64,000 bases of DNA from Pseudomonadota bacterium (GCA_021845985.1 JAJZES010000003.1:99960-163959); one strand, 5' to 3'. Numbered from the stretch's first letter, positions 7,795-17,158 are shown. Notes: generated from the sequence alone by a model not told the origin. Program-made: numbers and translations.

Positions 7795-9593
7795 TCCGCC
7801 GCCTGTTTCGTCACCTCCACCACCTGCCCGACGGCGCCCGGCTCGCGCTGCACGACAAAATGCCGGTCGTGATAGGCCGCGGCGGCGCCGTGATGGGCGA
7901 TGGAGACGATGGTGGTGTTCGGCAGAAGCCGCCGCAGCGTCTCGTACAGCGCCTTCTCGCCCTCCGGGTCGAGACTCGCCGTCGCCTCGTCGAGGAACAG
8001 CCAATCGGGTTTGGCCAGCAGCGCGCGGGCGAGGGCGAGGCGCTGCTGCTCGCCGCCGGACAGCCGCATCGACCAGTTGTCTTCCTCGTCGAGCCGCGGC
8101 TCCAGATTGCTCAGACCGGCCTCCTGCAACGCCTCGCGCACCTGCGCATCGGTGATGCTCGCGACGTCGGACGGATAGGCCACCGCGTGGCGCAGCGTGC
8201 CGAGCGGGATGTAGGTGCGCTGCGGCAGGAACAGCGACGTTCCTGCGGCGCGCTGCACGCCGCCGCTGCCGAACGGCCAGATGCCGGCGAAGGCGCGGAA
8301 CAGCGTTGATTTGCCGGCGCCCGAGCGGCCGGTGATGAGAATCGGCGAGCCGGGGCGCAGTTTCAGATCGGCCTTGTCGAGCAGCTTCTGCCCGTCCGGC
8401 AGGGCGATGGTGGCGCCGTGCAGGGCGAAGCCGCGGCCGGCCTCGGTCTCCGTCTTGACGCCGTCGAAGGCGTGCGCCCGCGCCGCCTCGATGGCGCGAT
8501 AGAACGAGGTCAGACGCTCGACGGTGGCGCGCCAGGTGGCAATGGTGCTGTAGGTATCGACGAACCACGACATCGCCCCCTGCACCTGGCCGAACGCATT
8601 GGCGGTCTGGGTCAGCGCGCCGAGCTGCACCTTGCCGGCGAAGTAGGGCGGCGCGGCGATGACATAGGGGAACACGTCGGCGATCTGGCCATAGCCCGAG
8701 GTCAGCGCGATGAGATATTTGTAGCGCGTCATCAGCTCGCGCCAGTTCGCCGCCAGCGCCGCGAAGCGCTCCAGCAGGGTGCGCTTCTCCTCCGCCTCGC
8801 CGCCATAGAGGGCGATGCCTTCGGTGTTTTCCCGCACCCGCACCAGCGCAAAGCGGAAATCCGCCTCGACCTTCTGCTTGCGGAAATTGAGCGGCACCAG
8901 CTTGCGGCCGACCAGATGCGTCAGCCATGTGCCGATGATCGCATAGACCAGCGCGATCCACACCATGTAGCCCGGAATGGACCAGCCGAACACCGCGAAC
9001 GGACCCGACAGGCTCCACAGGATGGTGATGAAGGAGACCAGCGAGACGATGTTGGACAGCAGATCGACGCCGAGGAACAGAATCCCCTGGGTGCCGCTGA
9101 CGGCGTCGCCGATGAAGTCGCGCAAATCCTCGGCGATGCGCTGGTCGGGGTTGTCGGCATAGCTGCTGCCGTCGCCGGCGGTGCGGATCAGGCTGATGCG
9201 ATAATAGGCGCGATCGGTCATCCAGTGTTCGATGAAGCGCCCGGTCATCCAGCGCCGCCAGCGGATCTGCAGCAACTGCACCAGATAAACCCGGGTCACC
9301 GCGATGACGATGAACACCGTGGCGAACAGGCAAAAGCCGGGCAGAATGCCGTGCTCGGTGCGCTTGTAGAAGAACAGCAGATCAATGAAGCTCTTCCAGT
9401 CACGCGCCTGCAGCGAGTTGAACCAGGCGTTGTTCCAGTAGCTGTAGATGACGTTGATGCCGACCATCAGCAGCCGCAGCCCGACGGTGACGGCGAGCAG
9501 CAGCCGCGCCGACCAGCGTTCCTCCGAACTGGCGGAGAAATACGGCCGCGCCAGCCGCCAGGCATCGTGCAGGAAGGGGAGAACTCCGCGCAT
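7791..9593 (-). CDS. ABC transporter, SbmA/BacA-type membrane domain fused to ATPase
   Basis: This is a 600-residue half-transporter. The N-terminal half has about six membrane segments in the SbmA/BacA-like arrangement, with the conserved stretches SYWNNAWFNSLQARDW and RWRRWMTGRFIEHW. The C-terminal half is an ABC ATPase with Walker A GRSGAGKST near residue 421, signature LSGGEQQRLALARALL and Walker B WLFLDEATASLD. Relatives (YddA, mycobacterial BacA-like, ABCD types) move peptides, cobalamin or fatty acids, and the substrate here is unknown. ATG 9593 has AAGGA 9 bases upstream. A GTG at 9611 would overlap the stop of the DUF1499 gene by 4 bases and is a real alternative. It is last in a coupled minus-strand gene series. 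Confidence 0.88.
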   Translation of the reverse strand: MRGVLPFLHDAWRLARPYFSASSEERWSARLLLAVTVGLRLLMVGINVIYSYWNNAWFNSLQARDWKSFIDLLFFYKRTEHGILPGFCLFATVFIVIAVTRVYLVQLLQIRWRRWMTGRFIEHWMTDRAYYRISLIRTAGDGSSYADNPDQRIAEDLRDFIGDAVSGTQGILFLGVDLLSNIVSLVSFITILWSLSGPFAVFGWSIPGYMVWIALVYAIIGTWLTHLVGRKLVPLNFRKQKVEADFRFALVRVRENTEGIALYGGEAEEKRTLLERFAALAANWRELMTRYKYLIALTSGYGQIADVFPYVIAAPPYFAGKVQLGALTQTANAFGQVQGAMSWFVDTYSTIATWRATVERLTSFYRAIEAARAHAFDGVKTETEAGRGFALHGATIALPDGQKLLDKADLKLRPGSPILITGRSGAGKSTLFRAFAGIWPFGSGGVQRAAGTSLFLPQRTYIPLGTLRHAVAYPSDVASITDAQVREALQEAGLSNLEPRLDEEDNWSMRLSGGEQQRLALARALLAKPDWLFLDEATASLDPEGEKALYETLRRLLPNTTIVSIAHHGAAAAYHDRHFVVQREPGAVGQVVEVTKQAAD

Positions 9594-9607
9594 GCCACGC
9601 TGTCCTT

Positions 9608-10072
9608 TCACCGCTGCCGCAGCGCGGCATCGAGCGCCGTCAACCAGGCGGCAACGCGCTTGCGGTTGACGCCGAAATCCGACTGTCCGTACACGCTGCG
9701 CGAATAGATGATCAGCGTCGTATCCGGCTGCACCTGCACCGCAATCAGGTCGGGAAAATTGAACACCGCGCTGCGGGCGACGTAATGCACCTGCCTGCGG
9801 TCGTCATAGGCGGCCAGCAGATAGGTCCGCGGCTGGGCCTGCGCGACGCGACGGATCGCGGCGTACAGCGCGTCCGCCGGCACGCCATAGGGCTGGGTGA
9901 CGATGTCCGGCTGCGGGGTGAAGCCGGCCGGGGCGGCGAGCGCCGTGTTGGGCGTGGCGGGGCGCGTCAGATGCGCCATGTCGAGCGGCGGCGGCACCGC
10001 AATCCCGGCCGCGCCGTCCCCGGAGCAGGCCGGCAGCAACAGCGCCAGCAGCAGCGGCGCGAGGCGCTTCAT
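9608..10072 (-). CDS. DUF1499 lipoprotein
   Basis: This 154-residue protein has a lipoprotein-type leader, MKRLAPLLLALLLPACSG, in which the cysteine of LPAC would be lipidated. The body is a DUF1499 domain recognised from YLLAAYDDRRQVHYVARSAV, the FPDLIAVQV segment, and the ending SRSVYGQSDFGVNRKRV. The function of DUF1499 proteins is not known to me; many are found in the envelope. Its ATG overlaps the stop of the DUF3253 gene by 4 bases (ATGA), and its own stop abuts the ABC transporter gene, so the three are probably co-translated. Confidence 0.85.
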   Translation of the reverse strand: MKRLAPLLLALLLPACSGDGAAGIAVPPPLDMAHLTRPATPNTALAAPAGFTPQPDIVTQPYGVPADALYAAIRRVAQAQPRTYLLAAYDDRRQVHYVARSAVFNFPDLIAVQVQPDTTLIIYSRSVYGQSDFGVNRKRVAAWLTALDAALRQR

Positions 10073-10326
10073 GCCTGCCCCGCGCGGCGGATGCGCAGGC
10101 GGACGACGCCGCGCAGCGCCGCCGGGTCGATCGGCTTGCCCTTGCGCAACACGTCGATCTGCCCCTCCGCCGCCAGCCGCGCCGCGACCCGGCGCACCGG
10201 CCCGAGCAGGCAACGCCACTCCGTCGCCAGCGCGCGCGCCACATCGCTCGGGCAGATGGAGGCGTCCGCGCCGCGGGCGCCGGCGAGGCGGATGATGCCG
10301 GCCTCGATCTCGCTTTCTTGGATCAT
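10069..10326 (-). CDS. DUF3253 domain protein
   Basis: This 85-residue protein begins MIQESEIEAGIIRLAGARG. It continues with a small winged-helix-like fold (SICPSDVARAL, then VRRVAARLAAEGQIDVLRKG, then VVRLR), which is the DUF3253 pattern. DUF3253 proteins have no established role that I can name; the fold suggests DNA binding or a structural role. It starts 42 bases after the uracil-DNA glycosylase gene and couples by a 4-base overlap to the DUF1499 lipoprotein gene. No convincing ribosome site is visible at the ATG. Confidence 0.75.
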   Translation of the reverse strand: MIQESEIEAGIIRLAGARGADASICPSDVARALATEWRCLLGPVRRVAARLAAEGQIDVLRKGKPIDPAALRGVVRLRIRRAGQA

Positions 10327-10367
10327 CGTTGTGATGTGCCCCGTTGTCGCGCCGCCGCAAGCGGTCC

Positions 10368-11030
10368 CTACTCTGCGCCGTTCAAACGTGCCAGCAGGGC
10401 GAAGATGACGGCCTGGAACATGTCCTCGGTCAGACGTCGGGTGTTGGTGTTGTAGCGCGACACATGGTAGCTGTCGGCGAGCAGCAGCCCATCCGGCAGG
10501 ACATGGATGGCGCCGTGGCTGAAGCGGATGCGCGTCGGCGGAATGCCGCACGCTTTCAGCGTAGCCGCATGCGCCAGCACCCCCAGCGCCAGCACCGCCC
10601 GCAGGTTTGGCATGCCCTGCATCTCGCGGCGCAGGAACGGGTTGCAGGTGGTCACTTCCTTCGGCTCCGGCAGATTGGCCGGCGGCACGCAGCGCACCGC
10701 ATTGGCGATCCGGCAATCGGCCAGGGTCAGCCCGTCCTGCGGCGCGGCGCGGTAGCTGCCGGTGGCCATGCCGAAGCGCAGCAGCGTCTCGTACAGCAGC
10801 ATGCCGGCATGGTCGCCGGTGAACGGCCGGCCGGTGCGGTTGGCCCCCTTCACCCCCGGCGCCAGCCCGACCACCAGCAGCCGCGCCGTCGTCGGCCCGA
10901 AACTCGGCACCGGGCCGTTGTGCCAGGCGGGCTGCTCGGCGCGGTTGGCGTGGCGATAGGCGACCAGCCGCGGGCAGAGCGGGCAGTCATGGCCCGGCTG
11001 GTCGATGACCGGATCGAGGGCGCGCTGCAT
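10368..11030 (-). CDS. Family 5 (UDGb-type) uracil-DNA glycosylase
   Basis: This 220-residue protein removes uracil, and possibly other deaminated bases, from DNA. The family motif GLAPGVKGANRTGRPFTGD and the C-terminal SYHVSRYNTN (motif B type, with the conserved histidine) identify the UDGb group. Cysteines in DCPLCPRL (Cys16, Cys19) and CRIANAVRC fit the four ligands of the 4Fe-4S cluster found in families 4 and 5. Its ATG shares one base with the stop of the NYN-domain gene upstream (TGATG), so the two are translationally coupled. This links base-excision repair with a predicted nuclease-fold protein. Confidence 0.9.
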   Translation of the reverse strand: MQRALDPVIDQPGHDCPLCPRLVAYRHANRAEQPAWHNGPVPSFGPTTARLLVVGLAPGVKGANRTGRPFTGDHAGMLLYETLLRFGMATGSYRAAPQDGLTLADCRIANAVRCVPPANLPEPKEVTTCNPFLRREMQGMPNLRAVLALGVLAHAATLKACGIPPTRIRFSHGAIHVLPDGLLLADSYHVSRYNTNTRRLTEDMFQAVIFALLARLNGAE

Positions 11031-11635
11031 CAGGCGTCGTGCGGGTCGGCGAAGGGTTCGGCCGGGGTTTGCCGCGGCGCCGCCGGGCGGTGCGGGCGCG
11101 GCTCCATCTGCCGGCGGGTGAACTCGGGGGCGATTTCCGCCAGTTCGAGAAACTGGTCGGCCTGCCGGCGCAACTCGTCGGCGATCATCGGCGGACTGGT
11201 GCGGATGGACGACACCACCGAAACGCGCACGCCGCGCCGCTGCACCGCCTCGACCAGCCGGCGGAAATCCGAATCGCCGCTGAACAGCACCGCATGGTCG
11301 AGCCGGTCGGACAGTTCGAGCATGTCGATCGCCAGCTCGATATCCATGTTGCCCTTGATCCGGCGGCGGCCGGTGGCATCGGTGAACTCCTTGGCCGGCT
11401 TGGTAACGAGATTATAACCGTTATAGGCCAGCCAGTCAGTGAGCGGCTTGAGCGGCGAGTATTCCTCGGTTTCCAGCACGGCAGAGTAATAATAGGCGCG
11501 AATGATGTGCGATTTTTGCCGAAAATACTCCAAAAGACTGCGATAATCCACGTCGAAGCCGAGATTTCGCGAGGCCGAATACAAATTGGCTCCGTCGATG
11601 AACAGTGCGGTGCGCTCATTGGGCAGAAAATGCAT
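11030..11635 (-). CDS. NYN domain (LabA/DUF88-type) protein
   Basis: This 201-residue protein has the PIN-like NYN fold of LabA/DUF88 proteins. The acidic residues expected at a metal site are visible in LFIDGANLYSA (Asp14), in KGNMDIELAIDML and in VLFSGDSDFRRL. The fold is associated with RNA or DNA cleavage, but few members have known targets. The C-terminal 40 residues are a Pro/Arg-rich tail (HRPAAPRQTPAEP). It is the first gene of the minus-strand series NYN, uracil-DNA glycosylase, DUF3253, DUF1499, ABC transporter. The intergenic region 11636-11730 should hold its promoter and is less GC-rich than its surroundings. Confidence 0.85.
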   Translation of the reverse strand: MHFLPNERTALFIDGANLYSASRNLGFDVDYRSLLEYFRQKSHIIRAYYYSAVLETEEYSPLKPLTDWLAYNGYNLVTKPAKEFTDATGRRRIKGNMDIELAIDMLELSDRLDHAVLFSGDSDFRRLVEAVQRRGVRVSVVSSIRTSPPMIADELRRQADQFLELAEIAPEFTRRQMEPRPHRPAAPRQTPAEPFADPHDA

Positions 11636-11730
11636 GATGCGTTACCCTTCAAACAGGCCGAGCGCGCCAGCCCGGCAATTCGGGCCTCGCCGATCATGCG
11701 CGGAGCGGCTTGCCAAGGAGTGAAACAGGC

Positions 11731-11760
11731 ATGAGCGATTGTAAAGGCGCCGCCGGATGA
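11731..11760 (+). CDS. Possible nine-residue leader ORF coupled to folK
   Basis: ATG 11731 follows a strong AAGGAG (11715-11720) and encodes only MSDCKGAAG before a TGA whose first bases overlap the folK ATG (ATGA at 11757-11760). The folK start has only a weak AAAGG of its own (11743-11747). The small frame could therefore deliver ribosomes to folK. This is inferred from layout only. Confidence 0.35.
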   Translation: MSDCKGAAG

Positions 11761-12245
11761 TCCTGGTCGCCATCGGCGGCAACCTGCCCGGCGCCGCCGG
11801 CGCGCAGGCACTGGTTGCCTGCCGCGCCGCCGCCGAGGCGCTGCGCGGCCTGCCCGGGCTGCGGCTCGCCGCCGTGTCGTCCTGGTACGCGACGGCGCCG
11901 GTCCCGCCCTCCGGTCAGCCGCCCTATGTCAACGGCGTGGTGCGTCTGGAGGGCACCGCCGATCCGGCGCGGCTGCTCGCCCGGCTGCTGGCGCTGGAGG
12001 CGGCCGGCGGGCGACGCCGCGGCGCCGCCAACGCCGCCCGCACCCTCGACCTCGACCTGATCGACTGCAACGGGGCGCTGTGCGATGCGCCGGACCTGGT
12101 GCTGCCGCATCCGCGCGCCCATCTGCGCGCCTTCGTACTGGTGCCGCTGGCCGATGTTGCGCCGCATTGGCGGCATCCGCGGCTCGGACGCAGCGTCGGC
12201 GAGCTGCTCGCCGCCCTGCCGCCGCAGCAGATCGCCCGGCTGTGA
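11757..12245 (+). CDS. folK: 2-amino-4-hydroxy-6-hydroxymethyldihydropteridine pyrophosphokinase
   Basis: This 162-residue HPPK transfers pyrophosphate from ATP to hydroxymethyldihydropterin in folate synthesis. Family landmarks are IGGNLPG at the N-terminus, SSWYATAPV with QPPYVNGVV (pterin site), ARTLDLDLIDCNG (metal-binding aspartates) and LPHPRAHLRAFVLVPLADV. Length is normal for the short bacterial form. folB and a folM-like gene lie elsewhere in the window near 60000. It precedes rpoZ by 93 bases, and a separate promoter for rpoZ is visible in that gap. Confidence 0.93.
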   Translation: MILVAIGGNLPGAAGAQALVACRAAAEALRGLPGLRLAAVSSWYATAPVPPSGQPPYVNGVVRLEGTADPARLLARLLALEAAGGRRRGAANAARTLDLDLIDCNGALCDAPDLVLPHPRAHLRAFVLVPLADVAPHWRHPRLGRSVGELLAALPPQQIARL

Positions 12246-12271
12246 CGCCATGCTGTGTTGCGGCATCACCC

Positions 12272-12300
12272 TTGCCGGGGCGGGGGGTGGTGCCTATGTT
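12272..12300 (+). promoter_or_regulatory. Predicted promoter of rpoZ-rsh-acpS
   Basis: TTGCCG (12272-12277) and TATGTT (12295-12300) are separated by exactly 17 bases. A start near 12307 would leave a leader of about 32 bases before the rpoZ ATG. Confidence 0.45.
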
Positions 12301-12338
12301 CACCGGTCACCCAGAACATCGAGTGGAGCCTCAGCCGC

Positions 12339-12746
12339 ATGGCGCGCGTTACCGTCGAGGATTGCGTCCAGAAAATCCCCAACCGCTTTGAACTGGTGCT
12401 GTTGGCCGCCCAGCGTGCCCGCAACCTCAGCCGCGGCGAGGAACTGACCATCGACCGCGACGACGACAAGAATCCGGTCGTCGCGCTGCGCGAGATCGCC
12501 GAGGAGACGGTGACGGTCGCCAAGCTCGAACAGGACCTCATCAAGTCGCTGTCGCGCGCCCCGGAACCCGAGCCGGCGGACGAGGAGGTGCTCGACCTGA
12601 TCCCGACCGATCAGAATATTTTCGGCCTGCAGGACGTGTCGGCCGAGGAGGAGGCGCAGATGCTGCCGGTCGAGAGCGAGGAAATCTCGCCCGAGGATAT
12701 GGCCGCCGAAATCGAGGCCGAGCTCGCCGGCCGCAATCGCCGGTAG
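12339..12746 (+). CDS. rpoZ: RNA polymerase omega subunit
   Basis: This 135-residue omega subunit starts [20 protein letters not shown] and continues [13 protein letters not shown], the conserved core that clamps the beta-prime C-terminus. After the core (about residue 75) comes an acidic tail rich in Glu ([23 protein letters not shown]) that is longer than in enterobacteria but common in alphaproteobacteria. A GGAG site lies 10 bases before the ATG. It sits 7 bases before the (p)ppGpp synthetase gene, a classic pairing: omega forms part of one of the ppGpp sites on RNA polymerase. Confidence 0.95.
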   Translation: MARVTVEDCVQKIPNRFELVLLAAQRARNLSRGEELTIDRDDDKNPVVALREIAEETVTVAKLEQDLIKSLSRAPEPEPADEEVLDLIPTDQNIFGLQDVSAEEEAQMLPVESEEISPEDMAAEIEAELAGRNRR

Positions 12747-12753
12747 AGGTTTC

Positions 12754-15000
12754 GTGGCCGGCCAGGGCGCCGCGCTCTGCCGCACGCCGGATGGCGTCGG
12801 CGGCGGCGCGTCCGCCGGCCTGCCGTCCGGCGCCGCGGCGCTGCTGGCCAAGGTCCGCGCCTATGACCCGCGCGCCGACATCGCCTTGATCGAACAGGCC
12901 TTCGTCGTCGCCCAGGAGGCGCATCGGCCGCAGAAGCGCGACAACGGCGATCCGTATATCTCGCATCCGCTGGCGGTCGCCGACATCCTCGCCGGCTACC
13001 GGCTGGACACCGCCAGCATCGCCACCGCGCTGCTGCACGACACCATCGAGGACACCAGCGTCAGCCTGCGCGAGATCGATGCGCGCTTCGGCCATCAAAT
13101 CGCCCTGCTGGTCGATGGCGTCACCAAGCTGACGCGACTCGAACTGCAATCGGACCGCACCAAGCAGGCGGAAAACTTCCGCAAGCTGGTGCTGGCGATG
13201 AGCCGCGACATCCGCGTGCTGCTGGTCAAGCTCGCCGACCGGCTGCACAACATGCGCACGCTGCATTTCGTCACCCAGACCGACCGGCGGCAGCGCATCG
13301 CGCGCGAGACCATGGACATCTACGCGCCGCTGGCCGAGCGCATCGGCATGGAGGCGGTGAAGAACGAGCTGCAGACGCTGGCCTTCGCGCAACTGGAGCC
13401 GGAAGCCTCCGACACCATCCAGGCGCGGCTCAACTTCCTGCGCGGCCAGGGCGCCGATGTCATCGAGGAGGTGCGCGGAGAGCTGGCGCGCATCTGCCGC
13501 GAGGGCGGCGTCGCCGTGGTCGAGGTCAACGGGCGGGAGAAATCGCCCTACTCGATCTGGGAGAAGATGCAGCGCCGCAACGTGCAGTTCGAGCAGCTCT
13601 CCGACATCATGGCGTTCCGCATCGTGGTGCCGACGCGCGAGGCCTGCTACGCCGCACTCGGCGCCGTGCATGCCGCCTATCCGGTGATCGCCGGGCGGTT
13701 CAAGGACTATATCTCGACGCCCAAGAGCAACGGCTATCAGAGCCTGCACACCGGCGTCACCCTGCGCGAGCCGCGCAACCAGAAGATCGAGGTGCAGATC
13801 CGCACCCAGGAGATGCACGAGATCGCCGATGCCGGTGTCGCCGCGCACTGGCTCTACAAGCAGCACGACGCCGCCGCCGGGGCCGAGGTGCAGCGCTTCC
13901 GCTGGGTGCAGGATTTGCTGGAGATCCTGGAAAACTCGACGCCCGACGAGTTTCTCGAAAACACCCGGCTGGAACTCTATCAGGACCAGGTGTTCTGCTT
14001 CACCCCGAAGGGGCAGTTGATCCAGTTGCCGCGCGGCGCAACGCCGGTCGATTTCGCCTATGCGGTGCATTCCCAGGTCGGCGATACCTGTGTCGGCGCC
14101 AAGATCAACGGCCGGCTGATGCCGCTGCGCCACGAGCTGCAGAACGGCGATCAGGTGGAGATTCTCACCTCGCGCGCCGGCACCCCCAGCCCGCAATGGG
14201 AACGCTTCGTCGTCACCGGCAAGGCGCGCGCGCGCATCCGCCGCTATGTCCAGCAGCAGCAGCGCCAGCAATATCTCGACGCCGGCCGCGCCGCGCTGGC
14301 CAAGGCGTTCCGTCAGGAAGGCGTCGATGGCTCGGAAAAAGTGCTTGAGACGGCGCTGAAATCGCTCAAGCAGGCGAGTCTTGGCGACCTCTATCTGGCG
14401 GTTGGCAACGGCAATCTTGGCGCGCGTGAGGTGGTCACCGCGGCCTATCCCGAACTGCGGCAGGCGCCGCGGGCGCCGCGGCTGCTGCCGGCGATGGCGC
14501 CGCGCACCGCCGGGCGGCCGGCGGGGCGATTGGGCGCCGACCTGCCGATCAGCGGCCTCGTGCCGGGCATGGCGATCCATTTCGCCGGCTGTTGCCACCC
14601 GCTGCCCGGCGACCGCATCGTCGGCATCGTCACCACCGGCAAGGGCGTGACCATTCACACCCGCGACTGCCCGACGCTGGAGAGTTTCGCCGCCACGCCG
14701 GAGCGTTTCATCGACGTCGATTGGGAGCCGGCGGCGTTCACCGCGGCCGGCCGCGGCGAGGGGCATACCGGGCGCATCAGCATCATCGCGCATAACGAAG
14801 CCGGCACGCTGGCCACCGTCGCCAACGCCGTCACCAAGCACGAGGGCGCCGTGGCCAACCTGCGCGTCGTCAACCGCCAGGCGGATTTCTTTGAATTGCT
14901 GGTCGATGTCGAGGTGCGCGACGTGCGCCATCTGGCAACCGTGATCGCCGGCCTGCGCGCCTCCAACGGCGTGCATCAGGTGGAGCGGGCGCGCGGATGA
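12754..15000 (+). CDS. Bifunctional (p)ppGpp synthetase/hydrolase (RelA/SpoT homologue)
   Basis: This 748-residue long RSH protein makes and degrades (p)ppGpp. The hydrolase HD site is intact ([12 protein letters not shown], then [10 protein letters not shown] with His95-Asp96). The synthetase domain shows [33 protein letters not shown] and the substrate residues in [12 protein letters not shown] domain ([16 protein letters not shown]) and a C-terminal ACT domain follow. Both catalytic parts look functional, as expected for the single Rsh of alphaproteobacteria. It starts with GTG 12754, with AGAGG overlapping the rpoZ stop. acpS follows after 7 bases. Confidence 0.95.
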   Translation: MAGQGAALCRTPDGVGGGASAGLPSGAAALLAKVRAYDPRADIALIEQAFVVAQEAHRPQKRDNGDPYISHPLAVADILAGYRLDTASIATALLHDTIEDTSVSLREIDARFGHQIALLVDGVTKLTRLELQSDRTKQAENFRKLVLAMSRDIRVLLVKLADRLHNMRTLHFVTQTDRRQRIARETMDIYAPLAERIGMEAVKNELQTLAFAQLEPEASDTIQARLNFLRGQGADVIEEVRGELARICREGGVAVVEVNGREKSPYSIWEKMQRRNVQFEQLSDIMAFRIVVPTREACYAALGAVHAAYPVIAGRFKDYISTPKSNGYQSLHTGVTLREPRNQKIEVQIRTQEMHEIADAGVAAHWLYKQHDAAAGAEVQRFRWVQDLLEILENSTPDEFLENTRLELYQDQVFCFTPKGQLIQLPRGATPVDFAYAVHSQVGDTCVGAKINGRLMPLRHELQNGDQVEILTSRAGTPSPQWERFVVTGKARARIRRYVQQQQRQQYLDAGRAALAKAFRQEGVDGSEKVLETALKSLKQASLGDLYLAVGNGNLGAREVVTAAYPELRQAPRAPRLLPAMAPRTAGRPAGRLGADLPISGLVPGMAIHFAGCCHPLPGDRIVGIVTTGKGVTIHTRDCPTLESFAATPERFIDVDWEPAAFTAAGRGEGHTGRISIIAHNEAGTLATVANAVTKHEGAVANLRVVNRQADFFELLVDVEVRDVRHLATVIAGLRASNGVHQVERARG

Positions 15001-15007
15001 CCGGCCG

Positions 15008-15418
15008 GTGATTTTGGGCATCGGCTCCGACCTCTGCGACATTCGCCGCATCGAGCGGGCGATGGCGCGATTCGGCGAGCGCTTCCTGGCGCGCGTGTTC
15101 ACCGACATCGAACGCAGCCGCGCCGATCGGCGCGGCGGCACCGCCCGCGCCGGCACCTATGCCAAACGCTTCGCCGCCAAGGAGGCCTGTGCCAAGGCGC
15201 TTGGCACCGGCTTTGCCCGCGGCGTCTTCCTGGCCGATCTCGGCGTCGTCAACCTGCCCGGCGGGCAGCCGGGCTTTCAGCTCGCCGGCGGCGCCGCGGC
15301 GCGCCTCGCCGCACTCACGCCGCCGCACCATGCGCCGCGCATCCACCTGACGATGACCGACGAATACCCCTACGCCTTCGCCCAGGTCATCATCTCGGCC
15401 GAGCCACACGGCGACTGA
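15008..15418 (+). CDS. acpS: Holo-[acyl-carrier-protein] synthase
   Basis: This 136-residue phosphopantetheinyl transferase activates acyl carrier protein. [16 protein letters not shown] holds the metal-binding aspartate, and [16 protein letters not shown] holds the conserved glutamate and lysine of the AcpS site. The start is GTG 15008, since no in-frame ATG fits. It lies 7 bases after the Rsh gene and ends opposite a convergent hypothetical gene. Confidence 0.93.
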   Translation: MILGIGSDLCDIRRIERAMARFGERFLARVFTDIERSRADRRGGTARAGTYAKRFAAKEACAKALGTGFARGVFLADLGVVNLPGGQPGFQLAGGAAARLAALTPPHHAPRIHLTMTDEYPYAFAQVIISAEPHGD

Positions 15419-15440
15419 ACGCCGCACCCCGGCGGCTGGA

Positions 15441-15803
15441 TCAGGCGGCGACCTCCAGCGGCAGCACCGGACGGATGAAGTGCAGCGCCTCGGCAAAACT
15501 CGGCAGCCGCGCCAGCTCGTGTTCGCGCACCGCGTCGGTGACGATCCACTGCGCCCCCTGGCTGCGCACCATATAGGCCGGGTCGGGGTTCTCGCGCACC
15601 CAGACCAGCACGTAGTCGCGCTGGCGGTCGCTGCGGTTGGGATAGAAGGCGGAGGCATCGCACAGCCCCATGCGCAGCCCGGCTTCCAGCCATCGCGCCA
15701 GCAGGGCGGTGAGGCGCGGCGTCACCCGCGGATGCAGCACCACCACGTTGCCCGGCGCATCGTCTGATCCGGCATCTGGGCCCGGCTGCCAGTTCTTGAC
15801 CAT
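15441..15803 (-). CDS. Hypothetical protein
   Basis: I do not recognise this 120-residue protein. It has no signal peptide or membrane segment. It contains NVVVLHPRVTPRLTALLARW, a middle segment around ASAFYPNRSDRQRDYVLVWV, and a hydrophobic C-terminus, HFIRPVLPLEV. The alternation suggests a small alpha/beta domain. I chose ATG 15801-15803, preceded by GAGG about 11 bases away, rather than the open frame extending to 15917, which lacks coding character. It converges on acpS with a gap of 22 bases. The 158 bases on its 5' side, up to the threonine ammonia-lyase stop, hold nothing that I recognise. Confidence 0.6.
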   Translation of the reverse strand: MVKNWQPGPDAGSDDAPGNVVVLHPRVTPRLTALLARWLEAGLRMGLCDASAFYPNRSDRQRDYVLVWVRENPDPAYMVRSQGAQWIVTDAVREHELARLPSFAEALHFIRPVLPLEVAA

Positions 15804-15961
15804 CTCGGAACGGACCTCAAGATTACGTGATCCCCATCTAGCCGACCTGGCACGCCGCGTGCCAGCGAAGAGCGAGTGACCATGTTTCGTTGCGCTGGAT
15901 TGTGCCGTGGGCGCCACACCCGCGAACGGTAGTGTCGCTTTTCTGCCGCTTCGCCGAGGTC

Positions 15962-17158
15962 TCAGGCGCGGCGGACGGTGTAGGATAGTTGCAACGACCG
16001 AACGATTTCAGCGCCATGTTCCGCATCCCGCGCTTCGAACATCACTTCCAGCTCCGCCGCCTGCACGCTCGGCGAGGCGAACAGCCGGTGGTGCGACACC
16101 TCGATGATGTTGCCGCCGGCGTTGCCGATGCGCCCGGAGATGTCGGCGAGCACGCCGGGCCGGTCGGGGATTTCCAGCACCAGCCGGCGCAGCCGGCCGT
16201 CGCGCAGCAGGTTGCGCAACAGGACGTTGGCGAGGATACGGGCGTCGATGTTGCCGCCGCACACCGGGATGCCGACGCGCCGCCCGGCGAAGCGTTCGGG
16301 GAACGCCAGCAGCGCCGCGACCCCGGCGGCGCCGGCGCCCTCGGCGACCAGCTTGACGCCCTCGGCGAGCAAGGCGATGGCCTCCTCGACGGCGCGTTCC
16401 GGCACCACCACCACGTCGGCGACATGCTCGCGGATCAGCGCCAGCGGGCCGGCGCCGATGTCGCGCACGGCGATGCCCTCGGCGATGGTCGGCCCGCCGA
16501 CCTCGACCGGCTGACCGGCGAGAAGCTGCGCCAGCCCGGCATAGGCGGCGACCTCGACGCCGATCACCTCGATCCCCGGTTTCAGCGCCTTGGCCGCCAC
16601 CGCACAGCCGCCGATCAGCCCGCCGCCGCCGACCGGAATGACCAGCGTTTCCAGCTCCGGCGCATCCTCCAGCAATTCCAGCGCCACCGTGCCCTGGCCG
16701 GCCATCACGGCGGGATCGTCATAGGGATGGATGAACACCCTTCCTTCGGCCTCGGCGATGGCGTGGGCGTGCTCGGCCGCCGCCGCCAGCGTCTCGCCGT
16801 GCAGCACCACCCGCGCGCCCCAGCCGGCGGTGCGCGTCACCTTGGTCAGCGGCGTCGTCGTCGGCATGACGATGACGGCGCTGATGCCGCGCAACATCGC
16901 ATGCCGCGCCACCGCTTGCGCATGGTTGCCGGCCGACATGGCGACGACGCCGGCCTCACGCTCGGCGGGGCTGAGCAGGGCCAGCCGGTTGGCGGCGCCG
17001 CGCTCCTTGAAGGCGCCGGTGGCTTGCAGATTGTCGAGCTTGAGCGTCACCACGGCGCCGGTGGCGCGTGAGATGGCGTCGCTCGGCACCGACGGGGTGC
17101 GCAATACGCTGCCGGCGATGCGCGCCGCCGCCGCGCGTACGTCGGCGAGCGTGATCAC
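15962..17158 (-). CDS. ilvA: Threonine ammonia-lyase with single C-terminal ACT domain
   Basis: This 398-residue fold-type II PLP enzyme deaminates threonine to 2-oxobutyrate, the first step toward isoleucine or in threonine breakdown. The PLP lysine is in QATGAFKERGA (Lys51). SAGNHAQAVA binds the substrate carboxylate and VGGGGLIGG binds the PLP phosphate. The last 75 residues (RLVLEIPDRPGVLADISGRI onward) form one ACT domain. The architecture matches the shorter ilvA/tdcB-like class, so biosynthetic and catabolic roles cannot be separated. It starts 6 bases after greA and is probably in the same operon. Confidence 0.9.
   Translation of the reverse strand: MITLADVRAAAARIAGSVLRTPSVPSDAISRATGAVVTLKLDNLQATGAFKERGAANRLALLSPAEREAGVVAMSAGNHAQAVARHAMLRGISAVIVMPTTTPLTKVTRTAGWGARVVLHGETLAAAAEHAHAIAEAEGRVFIHPYDDPAVMAGQGTVALELLEDAPELETLVIPVGGGGLIGGCAVAAKALKPGIEVIGVEVAAYAGLAQLLAGQPVEVGGPTIAEGIAVRDIGAGPLALIREHVADVVVVPERAVEEAIALLAEGVKLVAEGAGAAGVAALLAFPERFAGRRVGIPVCGGNIDARILANVLLRNLLRDGRLRRLVLEIPDRPGVLADISGRIGNAGGNIIEVSHHRLFASPSVQAAELEVMFEARDAEHGAEIVRSLQLSYTVRRA

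Noticed and set aside
9594..9611. GTG 9611 as start of the ABC transporter gene
   Set aside because: It would overlap the DUF1499 stop neatly, but ATG 9593 has a good AAGGA site and the extra six residues add nothing conserved. It is kept only as an alternative.
12541..15156. Long antisense frame opposite the (p)ppGpp enzyme gene
   Set aside because: Shadow frame; no start signal and no family resemblance.
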